DNA of 64,000 bases from Lachnoclostridium phytofermentans ISDg (GTDB taxonomy: Bacteria; Bacillota; Clostridia; Lachnospirales; Lachnospiraceae), in the NCBI RefSeq assembly GCF_000018685.1, contig NC_010001.1:2558001-2622000 (forward strand), in the 5' to 3' direction. A model generated the notes under the pieces. That model was not told the DNA's origin. It did no database searches and saw nothing but the letters and a program-made list of their open reading frames with translations. The translations under genes were made by a program, and so were the position numbers. Each line of letters starts with the position of its first letter. Within the stretch, counting starts at the first letter, position 1. This document shows, piece after piece, positions 27,570 to 37,164 of this stretch.

Positions 27570-29219
27570 ATGAAAAAAACTTACAATGATGAACTAGATA
27601 ATTCTATAAAAATTGAAATACCAGAGCTAGAGGTTGAATGGCCAGAGATTGACATTACCAACGAATCTAATAATTCCGATTTGGCAATTGATCCTGAAAA
27701 GAATCCTAATGATTTCATTCCTATGGCAAAGTATCATAAATGGAAAAAATATAGATTACATATAACAATAGCAGGGATAATCCTAGGTATGTTCTTAATG
27801 ACAGGATTTATTTGGTATAATATTTATGGACCATTCAAATCAAAATTAGTTTTTGACTTGAACGCTTTGGATAATATTTATTCATACTTGATTAATAAAG
27901 ATAATCAAAATGTTTACCTTATCTTAGATGAAAGTGCCGATGTATTGTATGAAGAAAATACCAGCGATAATTCACCATATCAATATTCTGTATTAAATCA
28001 AAAAGTACATTGGTATTTAAAAGAAAATAAATTATTCTATCTAACCAGCAAAGGCAGTCAAATGGTTACTGATAATGTAATTGAGTTCCTTCCTTCTAGA
28101 GATGGATTAAAAGTATTTTATATTGTTAATCAAGAAGACAATTCATCTCTGTATGAATATAAACTTGAGAGTGATTCCTCTGTACTAATAGATAATAATG
28201 TAGTAGATAGAGATTTTTGTATATCACCTGATAGTAACATAGTAGCATATCAGAAGCTAACAACCGAAAATAATGTTACAGAAACTTATTTTTATACTCA
28301 AGGTAATAAACTATTAAAAGGAACTAACATGATTCCAATCGCCATATCCAATAATGGAACACAATTTTATTATGTACAGAATGGAAATCTAATTGTGCAG
28401 AGCGATGGTTTTAGAAATCAGCTTATGAAAGTACCTAATAATGATTTGACTAATTTACTACTTTTTAATCAAGACCACACAGAATTAGAATATATAAACG
28501 ATAATAATTGGTATCTCTCAATGAATGGAAAAGCCGGAGTAAAACTTAAATATTATGAAATACTTAATGTTTCATGGTATTTAAAATTTGGAGTATATCT
28601 TAATTACTGGAATACCATTTTTACATTTAATATCCCTCATTTGTCTGAAATACAAACATTTACGAAAAGTTTAACATATCAAGATTGGCTTGATAATACG
28701 AAAAAAAGCTATGGAATAATTTCAAATAACAAACTATTTTATTTGTCTGATGGAGCTGTATATTTTATGGAATCTCAACCAGATAAACCTGATAAAATCA
28801 CAAAAATTAGTGGAGATTTATACATTAAACAGTTAGTTCCTTCAGAAGACAATAGCTTTTGTTATGTTCTTACTGTAGTAGGCGATCTATATCAAATTGA
28901 TATGAACGGAAATCAAAAATTATGTTTAAATCGAGTTACTGAAATATTTCAAAACTATTGGCAAGGTGAAGAAGAGTTTTACTTCGGTAGAAAAAGTTCT
29001 CGTACTATCGTATCTAGTTCAGGATCCTTGTACCAGTTATTTTACCGAAAAGAAGACAATACAATCACTGAAGTAGAGGGAGCAGACTGTGTAACTATTA
29101 TTAGTGATCAATATAGAGTTATCTATCAAGATGTTGCGTATCAATCAGATTATTATTACTATATGCTAAAGAATGGGAAGGGTATCAAAGTAAATTTTCC
29201 ATTAAATAGCGACAATTAA
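27570..29219 (+). CDS. single-pass membrane protein with propeller-like exterior, array copy 3
   Basis: A 549-residue paralogue. It begins MKKTYNDELDNSIKIEIPEL and keeps the single helix (about 63-84) and the exterior blades. Its C-terminal third (EEFYFGRKSSRTIVSSSGSL) groups with copy 4, while copies 1 and 2 share a different version (ARINPQGPDLSS). The array therefore has two sub-types. TGAGG precedes the ATG by seven bases. Confidence 0.8.
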   Translation: MKKTYNDELDNSIKIEIPELEVEWPEIDITNESNNSDLAIDPEKNPNDFIPMAKYHKWKKYRLHITIAGIILGMFLMTGFIWYNIYGPFKSKLVFDLNALDNIYSYLINKDNQNVYLILDESADVLYEENTSDNSPYQYSVLNQKVHWYLKENKLFYLTSKGSQMVTDNVIEFLPSRDGLKVFYIVNQEDNSSLYEYKLESDSSVLIDNNVVDRDFCISPDSNIVAYQKLTTENNVTETYFYTQGNKLLKGTNMIPIAISNNGTQFYYVQNGNLIVQSDGFRNQLMKVPNNDLTNLLLFNQDHTELEYINDNNWYLSMNGKAGVKLKYYEILNVSWYLKFGVYLNYWNTIFTFNIPHLSEIQTFTKSLTYQDWLDNTKKSYGIISNNKLFYLSDGAVYFMESQPDKPDKITKISGDLYIKQLVPSEDNSFCYVLTVVGDLYQIDMNGNQKLCLNRVTEIFQNYWQGEEEFYFGRKSSRTIVSSSGSLYQLFYRKEDNTITEVEGADCVTIISDQYRVIYQDVAYQSDYYYYMLKNGKGIKVNFPLNSDN

Positions 29220-29438
29220 ATTTTAATGATAGAAGTAGTAATTATGGAGTTCATAAATAAATACTATTTGGGAAATAAAAAATAAAAAATTATTGAATTG
29301 TTAAGAATAGTTCTGTAGAAAACATATTATTATATGTAAACTATTTTTTAACTCATCCTTAATTCAGATATAAAATATACGCTAAATCAAAGGATTTTAT
29401 AATATAAAAAATCAAATCCAGATAAAAACTATAAAATA

Positions 29439-29482
29439 AAAAAAATGCACGCTTCGTGTTCATAAATTTGTACTAGATTAAG
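29439..29482 (+). repeat. dispersed hairpin element, copy 8 (diverged)
   Basis: ATGCACGCTTCGTGTTCATA then AATTTGTACTAGATTAAG. The position and ends agree with the family, but the middle is altered. The rest of 29220-29550 is AT-rich without a gene and resembles other intergenic parts of the array. Confidence 0.4.
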
Positions 29483-29550
29483 TTTTCCTTACAATTTAAG
29501 AGACTAAACTGCAACATAAAACGCAAATAGCGGAGCAGAAATGAGGACAG

Positions 29551-31203
29551 ATGAAAAAAACTTACTGTGATGAACTGAAAAATTCTATAAAAATTGAAAT
29601 ACCTGAGCTAGAAGTTGAATGGTCGGAGATTGACAATACCAAAGAATATAACAAATCCGATTTGAATTTTAATCCTGAACAGGGTCCTAATAATTTTATG
29701 AAAAATCATAAATGGAAAAAATATAAATTACATATAACAATCGCGGGGGTACTCCTTAGTATTATCTTAATACTAGGATTTCTTTGTTATGAAAATTACG
29801 GTACACCGAAATCAAACTCGGTTTTTGATTTAAATACTTTGGATAATCTTAATTCTTACTGGATCAAAAATGATAATAGAAAATATAGTTACCTTATCTT
29901 AGATGATGATGCTAATGTATTATATGAAAAAAGTGCATTTGAGAAATTGCCTTATCAATATCCAATTTTTAATGAAAAAATCCATTGGTATCTAACAGAA
30001 GAAAATAAATTATTCTATTTAACCAGCAAAGGCACTCAACTGGTTGCTGAGAATGTAATTGAATTCATACCCTCTAGAGATTGTTTAAAAATATTCTATA
30101 TTGTTAGTCAAGACAATAATTCATTTCTATATGAATATAAACTTGAGGACGGTTCGTCCGTACTAATTGATAACAATGTTGTAGAAGAGGACTTTTGTAT
30201 TTCACCTGATAGTAACATAATAGTTTATCAGAAGAATACAGCTGAGAATAAAGCTACAGAAACTTATTTTTATGTACAAGGAAAGAACCAATTAAAAGGT
30301 ACTAATATGATTCCTATCGCTTTAACAAATGAGGCGACATTATTCTATTATGTTCAAAATGAAAATCTATTTGTGCAAAGCAATAGCAGTAAAACTCAAC
30401 TTATGAAAGTACCAAAAAATGATTTGTCTAATATACGACTTTTATTTAATCAATTTAACTCAGAATTACAATATTATTTCGATAATACATGGTATCTATC
30501 AACGAATGGAAATACCGGAGAAAAACTTAGCGAATATGAAATATCTAGTTAAATATGGAATCTAACATTTGGTGTATATTATAATAACTGGAATCCTATT
30601 TATACATATAATATACCTCATTTGCTCGAAATACAAACATTTACCAGGAGCTTGCCGTATTGTGATTGGTTTACGGATATTGAAAACTACGCCTATGGAA
30701 TAGTTTCGAATAACAAATTATTTTGTTTGGCTAATGGTTCAGTATACTTTATGCAATCTCAACCAGATAAACCCGGTAAAATTGAAAAAATTAGTGGAGA
30801 CCTATCTATTAAAGAGTTAGTATCTTCTGTAGACAATAGTTTTTGTTATGTGATTACTGAAGAAGGTGATTTATATCAAATTGATATAAATGGAAATCAA
30901 AAATGGTGTTTAGATCAAGTTATTGAAATATTTCAGAACTATTGTCAAGGTGAAGAAGAGTTTTACTTCGGCAGAAAAAGTCCTCATACTATCGTTTCTG
31001 GAGCTGGAACGATACTCCATCTATTTTATCGAAAAGATGATAATACAATTGTTGAAGTAGAGGGGGCAGACTGTGTGACTGTTTTAAGTAGGCCATTTAG
31101 GGTTTTCTATCAAGATGCTACGTATAAATCAGATCATTTCTTCTATATGCTAAAGAATGGGAAGGGTATCAAAGTAAATTTCCCGTCAAATAGCAAGAAT
31201 TAA
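29551..31203 (+). pseudogene. array copy 4 with one in-frame stop codon
   Basis: The frame is the same from 29551 to 31203 (551 codons) and aligns with copy 3 from end to end, except for a single TAA at 30550-30552 after YEISS. The part after the stop (IWNLTFGVYYNNW and on) stays in frame and is well conserved, so the stop is recent or is read through. The N-terminal product would be 333 residues, lacking the last blades. A TTG at 30622 could start the C-terminal part but has no ribosome site. Membrane helix and IKIEIPEL motif are intact. Confidence 0.85.
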
Positions 31204-31439
31204 ATTTTAAAGATTGTAGAAGTAATTATGGGCCTATATATTTTATTTTGTAAATTAGATAATTTAGCTTATATTGTTATAGATCATGAATTAATTTTCT
31301 AGAGTATTGTTTGTTGAATACATATTAATATTATGTAAACTATGTCTAGAATTTAGTAGATTAAAATCTTTGATATAAGTTCATGTTAACAATACTTCGA
31401 TAAATTAGAAGACTTCATACTGTAAAGTATTATTCTTTA

Positions 31440-31691
31440 ATTAAAAACATTTAATAGCTTTGATAAAAGAAAAAGAACGATACAGAATTTTCGCTCGTAT
31501 TCTCTGTCAACATCATAAAATTTTGGAAGCCAAATGCCAATTTCCATTGTCAGGTTAATTCCCTTCGGCGGGTAATAGGACTCACTTATAGCTTCTGCAA
31601 AAGCTTTTCGATCATAATAAATAATCTGTAGTTCGCCTTGATAAACGAAGTCGAACCAACCTAACTTCAGATAATGCTTATTATGTGTAAA
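31440..31691 (-). pseudogene. unrecognised coding remnant
   Basis: On the minus strand the frame directly after the PHP gene's TAG is open down to about 31440. It reads as plausible protein: GWFDFVYQGELQIIYYDRKA, later YPPKGINLTMEIGIWLPKFY. It has no start codon of its own with a ribosome site. It looks like the tail of another gene, possibly fused in by deletion. I do not recognise the family. Confidence 0.4.
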
Positions 31692-32483
31692 CTAATCTTT
31701 GAGCATATTTTCAAGTTCAAGGATATTTACACCGACATCGCTTTGTTTATGCGCATCAGAAGCTGTAGCAATTTTTACATTATTTTTTTGAAAAACAGAT
31801 AGCAATTTTGTATTCAAACCTAATTCCAAATCCGAGCAATAATTTAGCCGTAGACCACCACTATTTTCAGCATACATACCATGTTTACATAAAAGAATAG
31901 ATAATTCATTATAATAATCTGTCAAGTCAATATCAGGTGTGTAACCAAAGCATTTGATTGAATCAGGATGCGAAAGACCAGTGAAAAGACCACTTTCGCA
32001 TAATTGGAACATTATGCTATAATACCTTTTATAAACCTCGTTTACGTTCATACTTTTCCAAAGGTCTTTCTGTCCTGAATGGTCAAATCCCCAACCATCA
32101 ATCCAATGTACAGAGCCTGTAAGAAAATCAAACTCATATTCGTCAAGAATGCTTGCAAGTACGTCAGCAGTTTCAGGAATATAACAAACTTCAAGACCAA
32201 ATTTAACTTTTACAGGGTATTGAGTATCCTTTACCGTTTCTATAAAATTAATATACTCTTTTATCGAACTATTCATTTTTTTACATATCCAGTTACGCTG
32301 ATAATCGTTGTATTTCTTTATTGGTTCGTATACTTTCTCAAACTCAATGAATTGGTGGGTATGTTCAAGCAAGTATATTTCATCAAGCCCTGTATTTTGA
32401 GCGGTTTTGATAAAACCCTCAAAAAAATCAATATTATAACCTCCACCATTTCCATGTAAAAAATGCACATGGACATCTCGCAT
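31692..32483 (-). CDS. PHP-domain (histidinol-phosphatase-like) metal-dependent hydrolase
   Basis: A 263-residue PHP-fold protein from ATG 32483. The metal-binding motif I is DVHVHFLHG, a further His is in LLEHTHQF, the glutamate ligand in FGLEVCYIPE, then GSVHWIDG, GLSHPDS and the final ATASDAHK. PHP proteins hydrolyse phosphoesters such as histidinol phosphate or nucleotides; the substrate is unknown. The open frame runs 11 codons further upstream, but the internal ATG gives the canonical start right before motif I. It stands alone between the propeller array and a decayed insertion sequence. Confidence 0.8.
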   Translation of the reverse strand: MRDVHVHFLHGNGGGYNIDFFEGFIKTAQNTGLDEIYLLEHTHQFIEFEKVYEPIKKYNDYQRNWICKKMNSSIKEYINFIETVKDTQYPVKVKFGLEVCYIPETADVLASILDEYEFDFLTGSVHWIDGWGFDHSGQKDLWKSMNVNEVYKRYYSIMFQLCESGLFTGLSHPDSIKCFGYTPDIDLTDYYNELSILLCKHGMYAENSGGLRLNYCSDLELGLNTKLLSVFQKNNVKIATASDAHKQSDVGVNILELENMLKD

Positions 32484-32648
32484 TATCCTACACCCCCCCA
32501 TTATATAAATCTTCAATTCGTAGTTGCTAACTATAACGAATTTGTTTGTATGGTAATATTATACATTTACTTTTACTTTATATCAATTACTTTGTCAAAC
32601 AAAGCCATTCATTAAAATATCAACACTAAGTTGTGACAGAGCCAAAAA

Positions 32649-32700
32649 TAAAAAGCACATTCATTTTCGATACATTTAGAAATAATGGATGTGCTTTTTT
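32649..32700. terminator. bidirectional hairpin terminator at the IS end
   Basis: AAAAGCACATTCATT pairs with AATGGATGTGCTTTT around a 20-base loop; T runs follow in both directions. Confidence 0.65.
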
Positions 32701-32777
32701 ATTAGATTCTATTAAGAATTCACTTCGTTGGCAGTCTGTAGAATGTTCTTCCAAAGGTGTTTTGCAATTATTTCCCT

Positions 32778-33963
32778 TTATACAATCATTTTTGTAGGAA
32801 CATCCTTTTCTTTGTCATAATCCATGTTTTCTATTCTTCCGATATCTTGCTGGTACTTGCGAGTTTTGGATATTTCATAATTAGCAGGTTTAATAAAAGA
32901 AGTTTGTCCATTACTTTCGAGAAATAAGTAGTTTTCTTCGCTTTCATATCCAGCATCTGCGGTTATCTTTTTATATTTAAATATCAGGTATTCCTCAGCC
33001 TCTTTTAAAAAGGGAATAAGAGTTGTTGTATCAGTTGGCTGTGGTCCAATCATAAGCCAGGTAATATATTCAGAATCAACACCATGCTGTAGATTGAACG
33101 CAGGTTTTAACTGTCCATTCCCCATTGCATCTTCTTTCATTCTTATAAATGTAGCATCATGGTCCGTCTTTGAATAACTATTTCTTTCGCCACAAATATG
33201 TATCTTTTGATTGTATTCTTTTAACTTTGAGAGATATTCCTCTAGTGTTTCAATGCTCTTTTGAAGTGGGGACTTTCTCTTGCCGATTCCATGAACAAAG
33301 ACAAGGTTCTCACTTTCTTTTAATGCATAAAGCTTCTTCCTCAGTTTTTTTACATGCTTCATTTTTACAGTATTTCCATAGACTATTTTTATATCATACA
33401 GTTGCTCACATTCAGCCATTAAATCTGCCAGTTTTAGAAGTAGCTTTGCTTGATTCTTTGAAACAGCTTTTTTCCCATACAAATGTATATTTATTGGCAC
33501 ATGCCTCTATTTTTGTACCATCAATAAAGATGGTCTCACCAGATATTTCACCTAGATCATAAAGGTGGTTAGACATTTCAGCTAGGATACGCTTTGAACA
33601 AGGTGCAAAATGAATGCTTCGAAATCTTGCAAAGGTTGCATGGTCGGGAGCATTGGCACCTTCTAAAAGAAACATGAAATTAATATCCCTTTTGCATTTA
33701 AGCTCCATGGAGCGTGAAGAATAATCACCATTCATGTATGAGTAAAGTACAATCTTTAGAAGTGTTCTTGGCGATACAGAATTTTCTCTTACTCTTTCGT
33801 AAGTAGAATATAGGTCAGTTAAATTCATATCCTCCACAAACTGACTTAGTAATCGAACTGAATCATCTTCTGAGATTATACATTCAAGATTTAGCGGAAG
33901 TTTTAATTGATATCCACTCTGAAATGAAGTATAATTTTTAGGTAAATTATTTTGTAATCGCAT
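32778..33963 (-). pseudogene. frameshifted, truncated IS1182-family transposase
   Basis: The N-terminal part (33963 down to about 33475) has the DUF772-like start and FIDGTKIEACANKYTFVW. The frame then shifts by +1 at a GGGAAAAAAG run near 33471-33480 and continues as KKAVSKNQAKLLLKLADLM through the DDE domain (TADAGYESEENY). The C-terminus ends abruptly after RIENMDYDKEKD, whereas intact members carry over 100 more residues. So it is both frameshifted and truncated and cannot be active. Confidence 0.85.
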
Positions 33964-34023
33964 ACTAATAGTTTACCATAAATCCCTTACTTTTCGAAGT
34001 TTGGGATTTATTTTTTTGCATTG

Positions 34024-34066
34024 AAAAGGAGCTGCGCACTAATACTTAGTGCGACAGCCCCTTTTT
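34024..34066. terminator. large hairpin with T run
   Basis: AAAAGGAGCTG and ACAGCCCCTTTTT enclose the perfect stem CGCACTAA/TTAGTGCG. It can terminate from either side and overlaps the presumed IS end. Confidence 0.65.
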
Positions 34067-34171
34067 AGTGGTTTGATTATATAATTTTTACCTTATATAA
34101 CATAACGGTCTCTTTGATCTATAGAAAGACAAGCAGCAGTAAGAAAGTAATTGAGTGGAATATAGGGTGGA

Positions 34172-34283
34172 GTAATTAGGGTTTTAAATTAGATATATTT
34201 AATTAGGGGTTGTAAATGCTTTCTTGTGTGAGTAATTAGGGGTTGTAAAGTTAATAATACTTGTTATATGAGTTATTAGGGGT
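34172..34283 (+). repeat. four copies of a TAATTAGGGGTTGTAAA motif
   Basis: TAATTAGG-type copies start at about 34173, 34200, 34233 and 34273, spaced 27, 33 and 40 bp, each followed by GGTT. They lie just past the 3' end of the coat protein gene. No gene is seen between the IS end and this point. Confidence 0.5.
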
Positions 34284-34299
34284 TTAATGTTAAATAAAG

Positions 34300-34569
34300 T
34301 TATTTTGTTGTTGCCTGTGCAGCAAATTTCTGTTTTGCTTCGTCGATTTTTTGCTGTTCTGCAGCTGGTGTTGGATAATATCCTTTTTCATGCATTACAT
34401 TAAATACATCTACTTGGATTTTATGCTCTTGATCTAGACATTGTAAAATTGTACTTCTTAATCCATCATGAAGACATTCATTTGCAAATGTGTTGTAATG
34501 ATCTGTTGCAGCCTTTTCAGTACATAATGCATCAGTTAAAATTTCTTTTTCTTTAAAATTTCCTACCAT
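34300..34569 (-). CDS. CotF-family spore coat protein
   Basis: An 89-residue helical protein of the CotF/coat F family: KEILTDALCTEKAATDHYNTF followed by a second helix with LQCLDQEHKIQVDVFNVM and the GYYPTP end that is typical of the family. CotF-like proteins are found in the spore coat; in clostridia pairs of small forms are common. The ATG has GGAGG upstream. It follows the related small gene by 12 bp on the same strand, so the two form an operon, presumably under late sporulation control (not tested from sequence). Confidence 0.85.
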   Translation of the reverse strand: MVGNFKEKEILTDALCTEKAATDHYNTFANECLHDGLRSTILQCLDQEHKIQVDVFNVMHEKGYYPTPAAEQQKIDEAKQKFAAQATTK

Positions 34570-34581
34570 TGAGTAACCTCC

Positions 34582-34764
34582 TTACTGTAGATGAGAATAT
34601 ATTGCATTATAGTGACCCTGATGTTTTGCAGATATATCTAACATTTGTTGCTTTATCTGTGGGTCTTCGCTATGCTCAGCTAGCATTTGAAACTTTTTAA
34701 TTAATAATTCTTCTTCTGATAAGATGTCTTGAACACATGAGAGTTCTTTCGCTGTTAAATTCAT
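34582..34764 (-). CDS. small CotF-like spore coat partner
   Basis: A 60-residue, two-helix protein (MNLTAKELSCVQDILSEEEL, then a HQGHYNAIYSHL end). It matches the small partner commonly encoded next to CotF-type proteins and has the ferritin-like helix pattern. GGAGG lies before the ATG. It is first in the two-gene coat operon. Confidence 0.75.
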   Translation of the reverse strand: MNLTAKELSCVQDILSEEELLIKKFQMLAEHSEDPQIKQQMLDISAKHQGHYNAIYSHLQ

Positions 34765-35424
34765 AATTGCCTCCTTTATAATGTTTAGTCACAAAGTTAG
34801 TATCTCTCTTTCTCAAATAGTAATACAACGTAAATTCTTATAAATAGACCTTTTCTTGTTAATTCAGACAAAGAAAACCTTATATAAATAACCATTTATT
34901 ACAATCAAATGATAGAAAATATAAGCTAGATTCAAGCTTTTAAATTTTGGGGCTTTTATAATCATGTAATTAACTTGGTTAATTTTAGTTTTATTTCCTA
35001 ATTTTAAATATGATTTATTCTAAAATATTTTTTTTGGATCCTAATTTTCAAAAGATTCTAAAATAACAAACTAGTTTATTCAAAATTTTAAAATTACCAA
35101 AATAATTCATATTTACTTTGTACCTATTAAGACATATTTATTTTGTTTCTATTAATCTTTTATTTTGTTTCTATTAATCATTTATTCTGTTTCTATTAAT
35201 CATATTTATTCTGTTTCTATTAATCATAATTATTTGGGACTATATTATTTTCTATTATATCTATCTCTTGTACAGTATTTCAAAATTTTTCATAGATTCT
35301 AATAGCATTCATATTGTATAATATTAGTATAGAAATTTTATCAGCAGAAGTTAAGAAATCATGCGGTTCCAAAAAATTGTTTTTAAAATAAAAGGCGTTA
35401 GAGCGCGCCGGAATGGAAGTTCAT
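34765..35424. other. very AT-rich gap, no gene seen
   Basis: No supported ORF on either strand. It contains imperfect AT-rich direct repeats and, at its right half, the tandem array annotated separately. It lies between the coat operon and the nitrilase-family gene. Confidence 0.6.
35110..35232 (+). repeat. tandem repeats of about 21-25 bp
   Basis: Five degenerate copies of a unit like TTATTCTGTTTCTATTAATC, in a non-coding AT-rich gap. The last two copies are almost identical, pointing to recent slippage. Confidence 0.7.
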
Positions 35425-36369
35425 ATGGAAAATCAATTTAGAGTTGCTGTTATACAAGCAAACTATCCAAGTAGTAAATGCGAGATTAATACAAAGGTAG
35501 GTTTACAATATATAAAAAATGCGAAAAAAATGGGTGCTGATTTAGTTCTATTTCCAGAGTGTTGGTTACATGGATATCAATTTCCAATCATAAAAGATTG
35601 TCTTAGTATATCTGATATGTATGAAATGGATCAATGCGATGAAACCATGGAGTGTATCAAACAGAAAAAAAGCTATCAAGAATGGGTAAATCAAGCAGTC
35701 GATGAAGAAAGTGACTATGTAAAGCAATTTTGTTCGGTAGCAAAGGAATTGCATATCGGAATCGTATTAACTGCTTATACCAAAGGCATCCAAAAGCCAA
35801 GAAATAGTGCAATGGTAATTGATAAGAATGGAAACATTATAATGACTTATAGCAAAGTACATACTTGTGATTTTTCTTTAGAGTCATTGGTGGAGAGCGG
35901 AGAGGAATTTAAAGTTTGTGATTTTCATGGTATTAAGTTAGGAGTTATGATATGCTATGATAGAGAGTATCCCGAAAGTGCTAGAATGCTTATGTTAAAA
36001 GGTGCTGAAATAATCGTAGTCCCAAATTCTTGTGGTGGAATGAAACCTAGAGTACAAGCACTTTCAACGAGAGCATATGAGAATATGACAGGCGTAGTGA
36101 TGGCAAACACAGCCTTTGAGAATGGTGGAAATTCTTGTGCATTCCAGCCAATCGCATGGGACAAAGATGGAAAAGAACAGGAGATGGCGCTGTTTGTTGC
36201 AGATGCTACAAGTGAGAAGATCTATATGGCCGAATTTGACATGGATGCCATAAAAGATTATCGAAGCAGCGAAATGATGGGGAATACATTTCGAAAAGTA
36301 AAGGCTTACGCTGGATTTTTAGATAATGTTGTGGAACCACCATTTGTAAGAAATCGCTGGGTAGAGTAA
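35425..36369 (+). CDS. carbon-nitrogen hydrolase (nitrilase superfamily)
   Basis: A 314-residue cytoplasmic amidase-like enzyme with the Glu-Lys-Cys triad of the nitrilase superfamily: Glu in LFPECWLHG, Lys in TYSKVHTCDF and the nucleophile Cys in VMICYDREYPES. It hydrolyses a carbon-nitrogen bond in an amide, N-carbamoyl compound or nitrile; the substrate is not clear. ATG 35425 has GGAATGGAAG upstream; an in-frame ATG at 35413 overlaps that site, so the shorter form is preferred. It is preceded by a GC-rich GAGCGCGCC patch. Confidence 0.85.
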   Translation: MENQFRVAVIQANYPSSKCEINTKVGLQYIKNAKKMGADLVLFPECWLHGYQFPIIKDCLSISDMYEMDQCDETMECIKQKKSYQEWVNQAVDEESDYVKQFCSVAKELHIGIVLTAYTKGIQKPRNSAMVIDKNGNIIMTYSKVHTCDFSLESLVESGEEFKVCDFHGIKLGVMICYDREYPESARMLMLKGAEIIVVPNSCGGMKPRVQALSTRAYENMTGVVMANTAFENGGNSCAFQPIAWDKDGKEQEMALFVADATSEKIYMAEFDMDAIKDYRSSEMMGNTFRKVKAYAGFLDNVVEPPFVRNRWVE

Positions 36370-36451
36370 TAATACAGCTATATTAAAAATAAAGGATATA
36401 TATTTCTAGTTTAGTTAATGGAATTATATATCATAAAACAGGAGTGAAAAC

Positions 36452-36781
36452 ATGCAGATAACATTAATGCAATATGAAGATGAAAATAAAGAATCAAAAA
36501 TAACCGCAATTTTAGAATATGGTAAATTATCAGTCTGTGGCTATGATGTATATAAGCCATCCTCAAGACTTCCAGAAGGTAGTGAATATGAGTATGAAAC
36601 TTCTTTAGATTCTTTTAGTACGAAGCAATTACTTGATTTAATTGCATCTGGAAAAAATGAGGAAGAAGCTCTTGAAATTTTAAAAACAATGTTTCAAGGC
36701 AAGGGGGCTGATATTAAGTTCCAGGCATATTGTCTAGAACATGAAATTGAAACTATTTGTTATTCACATTTTGATGACTAA
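36452..36781 (+). CDS. hypothetical 109-residue protein
   Basis: A small acidic soluble protein with a plausible ribosome site (CAGGAG) and normal codon use. It has a beta-rich N-terminal half and a helical C-terminal half (LLDLIASGKNEEEALEIL). I do not recognise it. No signal or membrane segment. Confidence 0.65.
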   Translation: MQITLMQYEDENKESKITAILEYGKLSVCGYDVYKPSSRLPEGSEYEYETSLDSFSTKQLLDLIASGKNEEEALEILKTMFQGKGADIKFQAYCLEHEIETICYSHFDD

Positions 36782-36805
36782 TACATTAAGATGTTATAGG
36801 TAGGA

Positions 36806-37106
36806 ATGAAATTAAAAGAAATTATATGTTATTGTAAACCTTTCAGTAAGTGGCTAAAAAATAAATCATTTTGTTGTATATTATGAAAATATAGAACCAT
36901 TGCTATTAGCTGAAATGCTAGATAATTATTCTCTTCCAGAAAGTCGTGAAAAACATAGTTATGGGACTGGAACGGCTGATAGTTTAAAGATGTACAAAGG
37001 ATTGATATATAGAGATGCTTGCATGTTATTTATACCATATTTAGTCGACGAATATCAATTTCCAGATGTTCCAGATTTAGAACTATATATTAATAATATA
37101 AAATAA
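36806..37106 (+). pseudogene. frameshifted small gene of unknown function
   Basis: ATG 36806 has GGTAGGA before it and encodes MKLKEIICYCKPFSKWLKNK, but it stops at 36884. The +1 frame from about 36870 carries on as YYENIEPLLLAEMLDNYSLP to a stop at 37106. Joined, the two give about 98 residues. A single-base indel in the T-rich TTTTGTTG stretch best explains this. The family is unknown. Confidence 0.5.
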
Positions 37107-37164
37107 AAATGATGCTATTTTTATCGTATATTACTTTAAAAAGCTAATTGCATATGGAGGGTAA

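Larger units (their letters stand above)
32621..34061 (-). mobile_element. decayed IS1182-type insertion sequence
   Basis: The transposase remnant at 32778-33963 is flanked by two similar hairpin-plus-tail sequences: CAACACTAAGTTGTG with GACAGAGCC (32621-32643), and CGCACTAA-TAC-TTAGTGCG with ACAGCCCC (34035-34061). They probably mark the ends, but both read in the same direction and no target duplication is clear, so the borders are tentative. Confidence 0.45.

Noticed and set aside
23836..31203. The repeated units as a CRISPR array or phage tail-fibre cluster
   Set aside because: The repeats are whole genes of over 1.6 kb with leaders, not short repeat-spacer units, and no cas or phage genes are near.
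33471..33480. Programmed -1 frameshifting in the transposase
   Set aside because: The A-rich run invites it, but the C-terminal frame is +1 relative to the N-terminal one, not -1, and the C-terminus is also truncated. A mutation is the simpler reading.
34172..34283. CRISPR array
   Set aside because: Only four short, imperfect motifs with uneven spacing of 27-40 bp; no palindromic repeat of normal length and no cas genes.
36900..37106. A separate 68-residue gene starting at TTG 36900
   Set aside because: No ribosome site at that TTG; sense continues upstream in another frame, so it is better read as the second half of a frameshifted gene.
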